Source: Hymenopellis radicata (Eukaryota > Basidiomycota > Agaricomycetes > Agaricales > Physalacriaceae). From it: a stretch of 64,000 nucleotides of DNA. The stretch is from the NCBI GenBank assembly GCA_015501595.1, contig JADNRX010000029.1, positions 186,001 through 250,000 of the forward strand, given 5' to 3'. The position numbers and the translations under genes were made by a program. Positions 34,714 to 45,547 of the stretch are shown here, piece by piece (the first letter of the stretch is position 1; each line of letters begins with the position of its first letter). The notes below the pieces were generated by a model. It saw only the letters and a program-made list of their open reading frames with translations, searched no databases and had not been told where the DNA came from.

Positions 34714-37700
34714 ATGGCTGTCGACGTACTCGGCATATCTGCGCCACAGGGCATTCTCATGTTTGTCCTTAGAATCCTCTCGCCCGCCCTTGTCCTTCTC
34801 GGGACCATATCTTTGCCTTTCTTTTCACCTCAAGCCTCCTCGTCGTCGTCTCCGTCGCCCATCACATCTGTTGTCGTTGCCAGCCGCATTCCACGCCGTG
34901 GCTCCATTCTTCTTTTTCTCACTCTTTCTTCTCTGACATATCTTTTTGACGGTTTGACTTTTGTCGTTTTTGCTGTCTTGCGGAAGTATTGGGCACGCGA
35001 CACCGGCATTGAATTCAACGCGATCATTGGTTTGGTTGCGTTCTCTGGCCTTGCTGCCTTGGGTGCTTGGAAGGACGTCCAAGGCCACCCCGTGTGGCTG
35101 TCAAAGCGTGTCAAGTCCTCGGTGGCGGCGAGCTTGGTTTTGGATATACTATTAACGGTCTTCATTGGACTGTCGATATCTGAATCCGGAAAAGGTACGT
35201 GTCTTCCTTGTGGCTGGCGTTAAGCGTTAATCTTTGATCGTAGGGCCTACTGCTATTCCTCTTCCGACCCTTCTCCACATCGCGTTTCCCATACTACGCA
35301 TCTTGTTCCTTCTTCCACTGCTCGGATCTCTTCTTTCACCTCGCATCGTTTACTCCTCGGTGGTCTCAAATGACGCACACGACGATCCTGGTGCAACAGA
35401 GTCGGCTTTGTTGCTGCCATCGGACAATGCTGCCAACCCATCCACTGGTCTCTTGACCGTTCCCGGACTGTCAAACGGTGAATCGACCAAGTATGGAACT
35501 TTCCGCCAGGGAGGGCGTAGCATGGAGCCATCTTCAAACCCGACAACACGACCGTCATCACTGAGTCCTTCACAGAACGTATGTGTTACCAAGGGTATTC
35601 CGATCCTTCGTCTCATATATCATTGATAGGTTGGCGATGCGAAGCCCGATATTTCTCTGGACCCTTCGTGGTCGGAAATAGGCAGGCGTTTGAAAACGCT
35701 TGTCGCCGTATCTGTGGCCATCAAAGTCCAAATCACTCCAGTTTTTGGCGGTGCGTCTCACTACACCTAAGTCCTTTGTTCTTGATTGAATATTTCTGTC
35801 GCAGCTGCTTTGCATAATGATCTTGATCGTCGGCCGTTTCGTCAATGCGTTGGTACCATTTGCCCTTGGAGAATTGATTCGTATCTTGGAAGGCATTTCG
35901 GAGCGATCTCCTTGGCCCATACTAGCCATCTATGTTGCTTTGAGATTTTTGCAAGGCAGTGGTGGCCTTGCTGCGCTGCGTGATGTGAGCGACCAAAATT
36001 CCTGTCTCGAATAGAGGTTAATATCATGCTCAGTCCCTTTGGACCCCGGTGATGCAATATTCCGACCGAGGTGAGTCTTCGCCCATGTAGTTCTCCCCCT
36101 CCATGGCTAAAGATGACTGTACAGAAATGTCCCAACTTTCTTTTGATCATCTCTTGAACTTGTCTTTTGCCTTCCACACGCGTAGGAAGACGGGTGAGAT
36201 TCTACGTGTGCTGGATCGTGGAGCTGCGATCAACCGTACGCTGGAGGTAAGCGTTGTAATCTATTATCTGTCGTCTGCTTACGCGTTGTCAGCTTATACT
36301 GTTCAATATTGTACCAACGTTTGTGGATATCATCGTCGCCCTAGTGGTTTTCTGTGTGAAATTTGACTGGACGCTGGCTGCCGTCATATTCATTGTTATG
36401 TTTGCCTACAGTGCGCTCATTCAACTTGTGTTCCTGCTGAAGTTGATTTTTGTTACCAGTCGGGGCAAGTGTCGTCCTCACTCAATGGCGTACCAAGGTT
36501 CGGAGGAGAATGAATGAGCGCGATATTGTATGTATCTCCTCGTTCTTGAATCATCCTTGCTGACGCGACGTCAAGATCACGCGTGGTATTCACACCGACT
36601 GTTTGCTCAACTATGAGACTGTCAAGTACTTCTCTGGAGAAGAACATGAAGCCGAGCGTTATCGCGACGCAATCAGGGAATACCAGTCCCTCGAGTATAC
36701 CGTGATGAGTATGTCTTTATCGTCTTCCACTTGCCGTCGCTCATGTGTTATTAGTTTCCTTGAACGTTCTGAATCTCGTTCAGAACTTCATTATAGTACG
36801 CAATCTGAACTAGTACCTGTACCGCCCTCACATTTCTTTCAGACCGTTGGACTCCTTGTTGGTTCCTTTATTGTCGCTCACAGCGTAACTACCGGAGAAG
36901 CCGATGCTAGCGACTTCGTTCTGTTCATCACATATCTGGCACAAGTATGTGATTATGTCTGCTTCCATTCCGTGTACTGAGCACCATAACAGCTCTACAG
37001 TCCGCTCAACCAGCTCGGCTTCATCTATCGATCGGTTAATCAGTCCCTCGTTGACACTGAGAAACTACTGAAGCTATTAAACGAGCCGACTGAAGTCAAT
37101 GACAAGCCAGGTGCGCCCGACCTGATCGTCGACAACGGCGAAATTGAGTTCGAGAATGTCAACTTCTCGTATGACGGGCGTACGACCGCGTTGAACGGTG
37201 TGTCGTTTAAAGTTCCGAAGGGCGCCTCTGTCGCGCTCGTTGGGGAATCCGGCTCTGGGAAATCAACGATTCTTCGTCTCTTCTATCGCTTCTATGACCT
37301 GAAGGAAGGTGAGGGGCGTATCCTCATTGATGGACAAGACATCAGGTGAGCAATGCCTCCAAAATAGTTTCTTCATACTCACATGGAAAACAGGGACGTA
37401 ACCCAGAAGAGTTTAAGGCAGGCTATCGGTGTCGTTCCGCAAGACTCGGTGCTTTTCAACACGACCATAGGGTACAACATTGGGTAAGTGCAAGTGGGCA
37501 CCTTTCTTGATCGCATTTACTGACTCAATCATAGGTATGGCAAGTTTGGTGCTACTCCTGAAGAGATTGAGGCTGCTGCCAAGTCTGCTCAAATGCACGA
37601 CCGGATCATGAGTTTCCCGGATGGTCCGTCCAGCGCGCTATAGCGTCAAAGGCTTACTGATAGCGCCTATAGGCTACGACACTACCGTCGGAGAACGCGG

Positions 37701-38886
37701 TGTACGTCTCAGTGGTGGGGAGAAACAGAGGGTCGCTATCGCACGCACCTTGTTGAAGAATCCTCCCATCCTACTACTAGATGAGGCCACCAGGTACGTT
37801 TTGTGGCGCCTATCTTCGCTCGGGTCCTTACGTTCATTTCCAGTGCTCTGGATACTTCGACTGAGAAAGACATTCAGAAGGCACTTCTCAATCTGATGAC
37901 TGGTCGTTCGTCATTGTCGATTGCGCATCGGTTATCTGTGAGTATCTAAACTAGTTATTCGGATCTTATTTTGACATCTACTGGTAGACGATCTCTGCTG
38001 CCGATGTGTGAGTATATTGGTTTACTATCACGAGTCACCGTTCTAATCTTATTCCCAGTATACTTGTCCTTAAAGACGGGCAGATCGTGGAACAGGGCAG
38101 TCATAAGGAGCTCTTAGCGCTCGACGGGATTTTCGCTTCAATGTGGGCCGATCAGGTGTCAGCGAATGAAGATCCTGTGATGTCGTCTGAGGACATGAAG
38201 ACCGAAGTGGCGCCTTACTCCGTTGACTTCGCGGAATCGGTACCTTTGGGGGCTTCTACTGCTAGCGTTCACGACATTTCAGGCGTGCCTGCTGCTGAAT
38301 CTTCAGAACCTGTCCTCGAATCCCCGGAGCCAGCTGTTCAGGAGGAAGCGCCTGAAGTACCTCCCAAGGAACACTCTGACTCGGTGCCAATTTCATTCCC
38401 CGTATCGGATGACAAAAGCGAGGTAGCAGCTTCCACCCCCGCTGCAACGGATGCGCCTGTTGCTTTCCCCGAATCGACGTCTGCGCCCGTCTCGTTCCCT
38501 AGTGGTGATGACACACCGTCAGAGCCGCAATCACCCAAATCCCCCCACAGTCGCCTGGTGTCACATTTGATACCGGCGCTAACCTTCCTTCAAGAAGTGG
38601 TACACCTGACCCGGAATCGGAGCCAAAGCGTAAGCGTATCTCGTCGCAGAACTTCCAGAGGTTAGCCAGGAGGATCTCAATCACAACAAGACGGCAAGGC
38701 TCAGTTTCGTCTATCATTCCTGGACTGAAGCGTGAATCGCCGCGCGCTTCAGCCGACGAAAATTCCGGTAGTGTACGAGGTGAAGGGAGCGTCAAGGACA
38801 GTCCCACACCAAGTGTCACCGGAGAGGGCGATAAGAAGAGCAAGAAAAAGGATAAGAAGAAGAGGAAGAGCTTCATTGACACGTAA
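34714..38886 (+). CDS. ABC half-transporter of the HMT1/ABCB6 type (heavy metal tolerance)
   Basis: Layout: an N-terminal hydrophobic TMD0-like region (34714-35360; [40 protein letters not shown]), a linker, then a six-helix ABC membrane domain ([59 protein letters not shown]) and one nucleotide-binding domain. The latter has Walker [10 protein letters not shown], the Q-loop ([20 protein letters not shown]), signature [18 protein letters not shown], Walker [13 protein letters not shown] and an H-loop in [12 protein letters not shown]. pombe Hmt1 carries phytochelatin or thiol conjugates into the vacuole; ABCB6-type proteins may handle porphyrins. After the NBD comes a long tail of about 250 residues with three P(V/I)xFP motifs and a Lys-rich end ([17 protein letters not shown]). 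A one-base frame break occurs in a C6 run at 38541-38546: reading straight on stops at 38663-38665. There are many 45-60 nt introns. Confidence 0.87.
38541..38546 (+). other. C6 run where the ABC transporter frame changes
   Basis: Upstream the frame reads [13 protein letters not shown]. Downstream the plausible coding frame is [37 protein letters not shown] and on to TAA at 38884-38886. The two differ by one base at CCCCCC. No intron with GT...AG borders joins them in frame. It may be a sequence error, a true frameshift allele, or a programmed slip. Confidence 0.65.
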
Positions 38887-39352
38887 CCATTCGTGTCGCC
38901 TTTTTACTTGACTACGATTTTCACGATTATGATTCATGCCCGTACCATAGTAATGGTTCTTTTTTTCCATTTGTTGAATTCGCTTTCTACACTCATCGCA
39001 CTCGGAACAGATCTTGCATTTTTGTCTACTACTACATAGCTACCACTTACTTACCTTGTCAATTGATGTTTGTTTAAACTTGACCGCAGTCATCCGACTG
39101 TTATCAAAAGTAACGGTGTATGTGTAGACTTTCTATGGAAGCGAGGTGGCGGTGGAGCGTGAGACAACTGGCGGCCGGAAAAGGAATTTCCTTCTGCGAT
39201 CGAATTGAGCGGAGATTGAAAATATCCGCACGCATATATAAGACGCACTTGCAATCACGGTACCTCCCCCTCTCCTTCTTCTGACACCCACGTTCAGTTA
39301 CGTTCTCGGTTTCGTTGTGGTCTCGTTGTCCGGATCTCTATTGTATTAAATC
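38887..39352. promoter_or_regulatory. Intergenic gap; promoter of the RRM gene with TATATAAG
   Basis: A 466-bp gap. TATATAAG at 39235-39242 lies 111-118 bp before the ATG at 39353, followed by a pyrimidine-rich leader. This looks like a canonical TATA promoter for a highly expressed gene. A short palindromic AGGAATTTCCTT lies just upstream, near 39182. Nothing else seen. Confidence 0.5.
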
Positions 39353-40099
39353 ATGGCGGCGAAAGTTTATGTTGGGTCAGTCTGCGCTCCTGCTGTGTTT
39401 TGTCGTGCTCGCTTCTCCTGTGTTGGGGGCGAAACTGAATGTTGTCATGTGTAGAAATTTGAGTTGGAACACGACTGACGATACGCTTCAACAAGTCAGT
39501 CTGATCTCGGCGTCGTGTAGTCGTCCTGCCCGCCTTGCCTTCTCATCCAAATTATTTCCATCTTAGGCATTTTCTGAATTTGGTACAATCACCGATGTAC
39601 GTTCTGTGCTATGTGCCGCTTTGGCCCTGCCTGAAGGTTCTGATACTTGTCTAGTCCATCGTTATGCGCGATCGTGAGACCGGTCGCTCTCGCGGCTTCG
39701 GCTTCGTCACCTTTGGCAGCAACCAGGAAGCCGAAGCCGCCATTGCTGGCCTCCACGACCAAGACCTCGATGGAAGGCGCATTAAGGTTAACCTCGCCAA
39801 TGCCCGGGGCAGTGGCGGCGGTGGAGGAGGCTTCTCCGGTAAGTTTTATCGTCGTCGTTCGAGGACATCTGTTCATGTGTTGCGCAGGTGGAGGTGGCGG
39901 TGGAGGATATGGAGGTTCCGGCGGATATGGAGGTTCCGGCGGATACGGTGGCGGTTCCAGCGGCTATGGAGGCGGCTACCAACAGCAACAGTCGTACGGC
40001 AGTGGAGGAGGCTACGGCAACCAAGGTTCGTTATCTGGCCCATCTTACCCGAATGTTCTGACCGACTTGTTAGGAGGTAGCTACGCCGGTGGCTACTAG
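39353..40099 (+). CDS. Glycine-rich RNA-binding protein with one RRM
   Basis: Six exons: 39353-39375, 39455-39494, 39567-39596, 39655-39838, 39888-40025 and 40074-40099. The RRM spans about residues 4-80. RNP2 is KVYVGNLSW, split by the first intron. RNP1 is SRGFGFVTF. Between and after come AFSEFGTITDSIVMRDRETG and DLDGRRIKVNLANA. The rest is a Gly/Tyr/Ser tail (GGGGGYGGSGGYGGSGGYGG) ending GNQGGSYAGGY. This is the layout of plant GRP7 and animal CIRBP/RBM3 proteins, which bind and stabilise mRNA under cold or other stress. The last intron (GTTCGT...GTTAG) is open in frame, so a retained form would have a longer, altered tail. The tail contains 18-bp DNA repeats. Confidence 0.92.
39909..39944 (+). 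repeat. 18-bp minisatellite in the Gly-rich tail
   Basis: Two adjacent copies of TATGGAGGTTCCGGCGGA, encoding YGGSGG twice, followed by a third degenerate copy. Such repeats expand and contract easily and would change the length of the low-complexity tail. Confidence 0.85.
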
Positions 40100-40607
40100 T
40101 AAAACGGACATGATTGTCCTCTAGGCGGCTTCATGACAAGATCCATCGCTTGTTGTCTCGTCACGTTCCTACTCCCGGGTTCCGTCGTGTTGCCAATTCT
40201 CTTTTCTACTCACTTTCACCATTTGATCATTCTCGTTCTTGACCCACTCATCCACACATATTCCTTACCAGTTCCGCTCATTGCACATGTCGTTGTTCCT
40301 TGGCTTTGTAAAGCTAGTCTCGGTTTCCGTCCTCGGCCTGTACTTTTAGTTGTAGTCGCCCCCAGCAGTGGGTGGGTGTGTCCATTACCTGTATTATTTA
40401 GCGCCAGATGAAATGCTCTTGTTCCGTGCACATCAATTAGCTGCATTTTCAGTGAATGGATTGCTGTGGCCGGTGCTGTGCACTCCACCCTATTTGGGCC
40501 ATTACATAATTATTTGGCTAGATTTGGTGTGAGCTCACGTGGGAATTACTCGCGGCTTCATTCTTTCCTCTCACAACAGCTAGCATTGCGCGTCGTCGTT
40601 TCCCGTC
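40100..40607. promoter_or_regulatory. Intergenic gap; promoter of the HMG-box gene with CACGTG
   Basis: A 508-bp gap. CACGTG is at 40536-40541, about 67 bp before the ATG at 40608. No convincing coding frame or RNA gene was found. Confidence 0.4.
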
Positions 40608-42017
40608 ATGGACCACGATCAATCCTACTACCCAGCATCGACGAGCAATGCGCCGCCGCCCAGATCCAAAGCGCCAAAGAAACCTAAGGCGCCACGACCA
40701 GCGAACGCCTGGATTCTGTTCCGTTCAGAGCAGGCTCGATTCATTCCAAAGGGCCCTGGAGCACCTCAGCAATCAGAGGTGTCCAAGATGATCTCGCAGA
40801 TGTGGAGAGATGCGTCTACCGAAGTACGGGAGGAGTATGAACGACGAGCAGATGTAAAAAAGCAGGAACATGCCGAGAAGTACCCAGATTACCGCTTCCA
40901 GCCGGTGAAGAAAGAGGACAAGGACCGCTTGAAGGAGGAGAAAAAGGCAGAACGTGAGGCGTCGCGTGGTCCTTCACGTAGGACCCGCACATCTCATCGG
41001 TATGCCCCGTACTCCAACGCGCACGCGTCAACACCGACACCGACCACCCCAGCCTCTACATTCCATGATCCCTTGCAGTCCTACTACCCCAACGCTGTCA
41101 ACTACCAAATGCATGGTATATACGGCCCTACTCCCCCCATGTCCGCGGCATCGTCTCCCGAATCCGGCGACGATGACAGTAACCTTCCCGAGACTCCGGC
41201 AGAGCCTGAGTCGACTCCCAGCGACTCCCAGCTCTCTCTTCCGTCAATAAACGACTTGCAAGACTATTCTACGTCGCCGGAACTGCAAATTTCTCATGTA
41301 TTTGATGATTTTGCGTTTTCCGAGCTCCAGCAGGCTGTGGAACAGACGCCCTATTCCACAGCTCCCACTCCTGTTGGTGATTGGAACTTTGACCCTCAAG
41401 CTGTCAACCCGGTGCGTATTATTTCCTGGTCGCGACGCGTCGTAGCTAATTTTTTTCGGGTTCAGGGCTACTTGATGCTCAACGTGCCAGCGTCTGCGGT
41501 ACCTGAGAGCCAGAGCTGGGCTACACCCATTCCCGAGTTTGACGAGTCCCTACAAGGCCTTATGACTAACACCCACAATCCTTCCATCTTTACTCTCACC
41601 GGCTTTGATCCTGACACGATCCAAACCAATCCCCAAGGTGCCATCAATCTGTCGGTTAACGACTACACGTTCGATGTCTCTCTCTTTGAAGGCTTTGATT
41701 TCAGTTCTGTACCCGGACTGGAATCATTCGACCGTGTGTATTCCAATGGGTCCAATGCCAGCTCCTTCGATATGGAGCAGTATCTCAACTTGGATCTTGC
41801 TTCAGCCACCATCGATCCATCTCTCATCCCACAAATGCCTTTCTCCCAAGCCCTTCCCTCACCCGCTCCGACCGAACCGCCTGCGCCCTCACCCTATCAA
41901 CCTCCTGCCGGTGCTGCATTTGCCTCCACTCGGCGAGTCGGCGGTACGTGGCGTCCACGTCGCGATCAATCACCAGACGCCGCATCTCCCCTACCCTATG
42001 GTGTCCCCGCCAACTAA
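40608..42017 (+). CDS. HMG-box (MATA-HMG type) transcription factor
   Basis: Two exons split by a 54-nt intron (41412-41465, GTGCGT...TTCAG), giving about 450 residues. The HMG box spans residues 28-100: APRPANAWILFRSEQARFI, SEVSKMISQMWRDASTEVRE and EYERRADVKKQEHAEKYPDY. The RPANAWILFR core is the fungal MATA-HMG version (RPxNAFILYR). The flank is basic (KEEKKAEREASRGPSRRTRT). The remainder is Ser/Pro/Asp-rich, with acidic-hydrophobic stretches (FDVSLFEGFDFSSVPGLESF) that could act as activation domains. Relatives control mating, pheromone response or fruiting-body development in basidiomycetes. Nothing nearby (no homeodomain, pheromone or MIP gene) marks this as a mating-type locus. Since the intron has no stop and keeps frame, retention would insert 18 residues. 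Confidence 0.9.
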   Translation: MDHDQSYYPASTSNAPPPRSKAPKKPKAPRPANAWILFRSEQARFIPKGPGAPQQSEVSKMISQMWRDASTEVREEYERRADVKKQEHAEKYPDYRFQPVKKEDKDRLKEEKKAEREASRGPSRRTRTSHRYAPYSNAHASTPTPTTPASTFHDPLQSYYPNAVNYQMHGIYGPTPPMSAASSPESGDDDSNLPETPAEPESTPSDSQLSLPSINDLQDYSTSPELQISHVFDDFAFSELQQAVEQTPYSTAPTPVGDWNFDPQAVNPVRIISWSRRVVANFFRVQGYLMLNVPASAVPESQSWATPIPEFDESLQGLMTNTHNPSIFTLTGFDPDTIQTNPQGAINLSVNDYTFDVSLFEGFDFSSVPGLESFDRVYSNGSNASSFDMEQYLNLDLASATIDPSLIPQMPFSQALPSPAPTEPPAPSPYQPPAGAAFASTRRVGGTWRPRRDQSPDAASPLPYGVPAN

Positions 42018-42806
42018 TTTGACGTGCTTCGCCCAGCCGTTAACAATCATCTGCATTATCATCTTTTCCCCCGTCTTGCTTTCACTTCTGCTTTCTTGTA
42101 CATATCCCACTTTGTCACTCTCCTCGCTGCTCCCCTCCTGCTTGCACGCTATCGCTTCCGCACACTACATTATCTGTCCTGCTCTCATCTTTTTTTCTCT
42201 TTTTATTATCTGGATTATTATTTCACGCTTTCCGTTTGCTTTGACTCTGTTATCAAAAAGGTTGCATTCGATTATCATGCTCTGTTTCACTTATAACTTC
42301 CTTTCACGACGTCGACTTTTATCGCATCCATCCACATCTGTACACCCAAGAACAACGCATTATATTTATTTATTATGGCCCTACATAACGATGTGTTGTA
42401 ACCTCAATATACACATTATAGATGGCGAAAGCTGTACGTACGAGTTATTCAGCATGATCTGGTGAACAATGGCACTACGTCGAACAATAGGTTTGTTTAT
42501 TTGGTTGCCTCGAGGCTCATTATAGGAAGCCCATTGTTCGACCAATATATCCTTCGGCCTAAATATAACTGAACTGGGAAGAAGGAAAGGCGAAAGCAAC
42601 ATCCCGTCGAGTATGAATCCGAGGGGAGTCCGTTCAGTCGTCCAAGAACTAGAATAACTTGAAACTGAAAAGCGATGTAAGGGTTCCATATCGGGAAATA
42701 TATTCTCATCTGCCAGACCGCTGGTGAATGCCATCGGAAATAGTTTCTCGTTGTCCCCGTCGCTGCAACGGCTCAACGTGCTTTGGCACTGTCTGCGGTG
42801 GTCTGA
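42018..42806. other. T-rich intergenic gap
   Basis: About 790 bases. The 42050-42400 part is pyrimidine-rich, with runs such as TTTTTTTCTCTTTTTATTAT near 42190. An open frame runs through it on the plus strand, but its composition is that of low-complexity non-coding DNA. The end holds the promoter of the kinase gene. Confidence 0.5.
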
Positions 42807-45315
42807 ATGCACAAAGCCACTGTAGCTGCATCATCTCCTGATGCTTCACCATCGTTGGCAGACTTGAGCCGAAGGGCCTCCGTCATCTCCACCTCCAGCT
42901 CTGACAGCGGTACGACGTCGACCAGCACCCTTCCGACGCCGCAACGACCACGCCCAATACGCACATTCTCTGGACCCCGGACTAGTAGTCCTAGTCGTGG
43001 ACCGACTACTCCGCGTGGTTCACGACCACCTTCATACCTAACGAGAGAGTTGGGTGTTTCCGACGATCCGCCTTCCAGTCCGCCGCGGAGCGGAAAACAG
43101 TCGCGGGACAACTCAAGGGCGGCGTCGAGATCCCGCGGACTCAGCATAGAAGACTTTGATGTCGGAAAGACGCTGGGCGAGGGCGCGTACTCAACAGTGA
43201 GCCAAGCCTCCATGCTTGTTCCGCTCGAGATTTACCGGAGTCGAGGTTATGCTGGCCACTTATCGCCGTACAAACCAAAAGTTCGCCATAAAGACGCTCG
43301 ACAAGGGCCACCTCCTCAAGCACCAAAAGCTAAATACCGTACACATCGAACGGGCTGCCCTGATGCGGCTCAGTAAAGCTGACTCGAGTGGTCATCCAGG
43401 GATCGTCCGTTTACATATGACTTTCCATGACCAGTGGAGCTTATGTGGGTCCTCGTTTTGACATGTATGCAAAACCTAAACTGACGTTATGGGTCTAGAC
43501 TTCGTTATTGATTGGGCGAAGAATGGAGAATTGCAGTCCTTAATATCCCGCTTGGGCTCTTTGAGCACGGAATGCAGCCGGTATTACTCCGCGCAGATAA
43601 TCGACGCCGTCCGCTACATGCATGAGAATGGCATAATCCACAGGTGCTATCCCATGGCCAACAGCGTCGTTTCCCTTGAAGGCTGACCCGCTTCCAGAGA
43701 CCTTAAGCCTGAAAATGTCTTGCTCGACGAGAACTACCGAGTCAAAATCGCCGACTTTGGCACTGCCGTAGTGTCAAACAGCGACTGTAAGGTCTCGCTA
43801 TCAGTTTCATCCGCTACTAATCGTATTCTTAGTGATTCCAGAGAAATTTGCTGGTACAGCTCAGTATATTGCTCCCGAAATTATCGTCAACAACGAGAGC
43901 AGTAAAAGGTTTTTTATGCTCTGCTCTTAGTGATAGTACATCTCAATGATGCATTCAGTTCGGACCTCTGGTCCTTTGGCTGCATCGTATACCAGATGAT
44001 TGTTGGACGTTTTGCATTTTCTGGCCTCTCAAATTATTTGATCATGGAAAAGGTCAAGAAGGTCGAGTACGAATTTCCTGCAGGATTCGACGAACAAGCG
44101 CAAGACTTGATCCAGAAGCTTCTGGTACACGATGTCTTTGCTGTCTGAAATAACTTGCTGATCCACTGTCAGGTTCGCGATCCTACACAGCGACTGGGCG
44201 CTGGCGATGATGATGGGAACAATATTGTCGCACTTATGGCCCATCCTTTCTGGTCTTCGATCTCCTGGCCTACTCTATGGACGGGACCTGTGCCTCCCAT
44301 AGAGCATGGACTGGTAAAGAAGGAGCATTCTTTAGCATCCGGAGAGGACAGGAACTGGGATGACATTGATGCCACCTGGGACGATATCGTAGCTGCTGAA
44401 GACAAAGCCGATGACATGCCTTGGGCGTCAACTACCAATGACCGTCCTGTTGCTGAAGTTCCTATTATCAAGCATCCCGGCTTTGACCAGGACAGTCTGT
44501 CTATTGAAGTCGGACCAATGGGCGAAGTCCGTCCGCTTCACGTACCGTCAATCCCTCCACCAAAGGGCCGTTCTTCTCGTACTCGTCCTTCCCCAAGTCG
44601 GACACCTCCCAATACGCCTACTCCCTTGCGGTCGAAGCCAATGACAATCCCGGAGCATACTCCATCTCCGGATAGCTCATCCGAGGGGGGTAGTCCAGCG
44701 GAGACCAATGGGGTCATACAATCGATGCAATCGTTGAGGCTCAACGGCGATGAGGCAGAACGTGGGCGGAATCAAGCCATGACCCCGATCCAAGGGAATG
44801 GTCCGCCTGTGAACTTGTACGTGATTGATTCCCAGGATCCCGTTCGCGAATAACCCCCCAGTCTTTCAGTGGTCATCTCCTCGATTTGCCGGAGAATGAG
44901 AAAGTCCTGTACACCTCTACTGTCGAACTTTCGTCCCTGCGTAGGCGCGCGAGTAAACTCTTTCGCCCCTTGGCAGGTCCGCAAGTGAAGCCAAAGGTAC
45001 GGCAGCTCGTCCTAACACCGCGTCGATTATTCGTCGTGAAGTACCGTCCCAAAACTCCCGACAATGTCACGGTCAAGGCGGAATATGTTTTGCAATCGGA
45101 CAAGGAAAAGGACAGCCGATTGATCACAACGGTTGAACCGAAGGGAGAGCGCGAATTCGTTTTGATGACGGTATGCGCCACAACTTCATCTTCTGTTCTT
45201 CTTCTTGATTGTTTCTCAGATCTCAAAGAACGCATCTTACGCCGCTGTTGATGCAGACATTGCTTCTACATGGGTACGGAAAATCGGTACATGCTTGAAC
45301 AATACACGGACATGA
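42807..45315 (+). CDS. PDK1-type protein kinase (Pkh/Ksg1) with C-terminal PH domain
   Basis: AGC-class kinase that phosphorylates the activation loops of other AGC kinases in sphingolipid/TOR-linked growth and cell-wall signalling. The start at 42807 opens a Ser/Pro/Arg-rich region (HKATVAASSPDASPSLADL). The kinase domain has the Gly loop DVGKTLGEGAYSTV, Lys in KFAIKTLDKGHL, then HRDLKPENVLLDENYRVKIA, DFGTA, KFAGTAQYIAPEI, and DLWSFGCIVYQMIVGRFAFS. The first kinase intron needs GTGAGC to ...TCGAG so that YSTV continues to MLATYRRT. A long disordered insert follows (RSSRTRPSPSRTPPNTP), then an intron (GTACGTGA at 44818 to 44871) joins PPVN to FGHLLDLPENEKVLYTSTVE. That begins the PDK1-type PH domain, ending WVRKIGTCLNNTRT at TGA 45313-45315. 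Confidence 0.92.
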
Positions 45316-45547
45316 TATCACTCATGCAAATAATACTCTTATCTTAATTTCCTTGCAATGGATCTGTAGCTGTATTTTTGGGTTTCATGCTTTATATTCG
45401 CAGGTTCACTGTTTGCGCATTATTTATTGCATCCTACTAGCTGTATAAACGGTCGTGCTCTTAAATACGCAATATTGGGGTTTCTGGAGGGGTGCTGGAT
45501 GGAATTCGTCCGCTCAATTTGTGGAAGTTGTCAAGGTATCAATACAT

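Noticed and set aside
38520..38560. A very short intron explaining the ABC transporter frame change
   Set aside because: The only GT...AG pair (GTCAGA...CACAG) would be 34 nt and returns to the old frame, not to the coding-like one.
40608..42017. Mating-type locus around the HMG-box gene
   Set aside because: The box is of MATA-HMG type, but there are no homeodomain, pheromone, receptor or MIP genes nearby. Such factors are numerous in basidiomycetes.
41605..42465. A 286-residue open frame on the plus strand over the HMG gene and its 3' flank
   Set aside because: It overlaps the HMG coding exon in another frame, and its second half is pyrimidine-rich low-complexity DNA (runs of Ser, Leu, Ile, Phe). 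No domain or plausible start context.
42461..42812. Possible minus-strand gene before the PDK1-type kinase
   Set aside because: Short frames only, no introns that extend them and no motif. More likely promoter and leader of the kinase gene.
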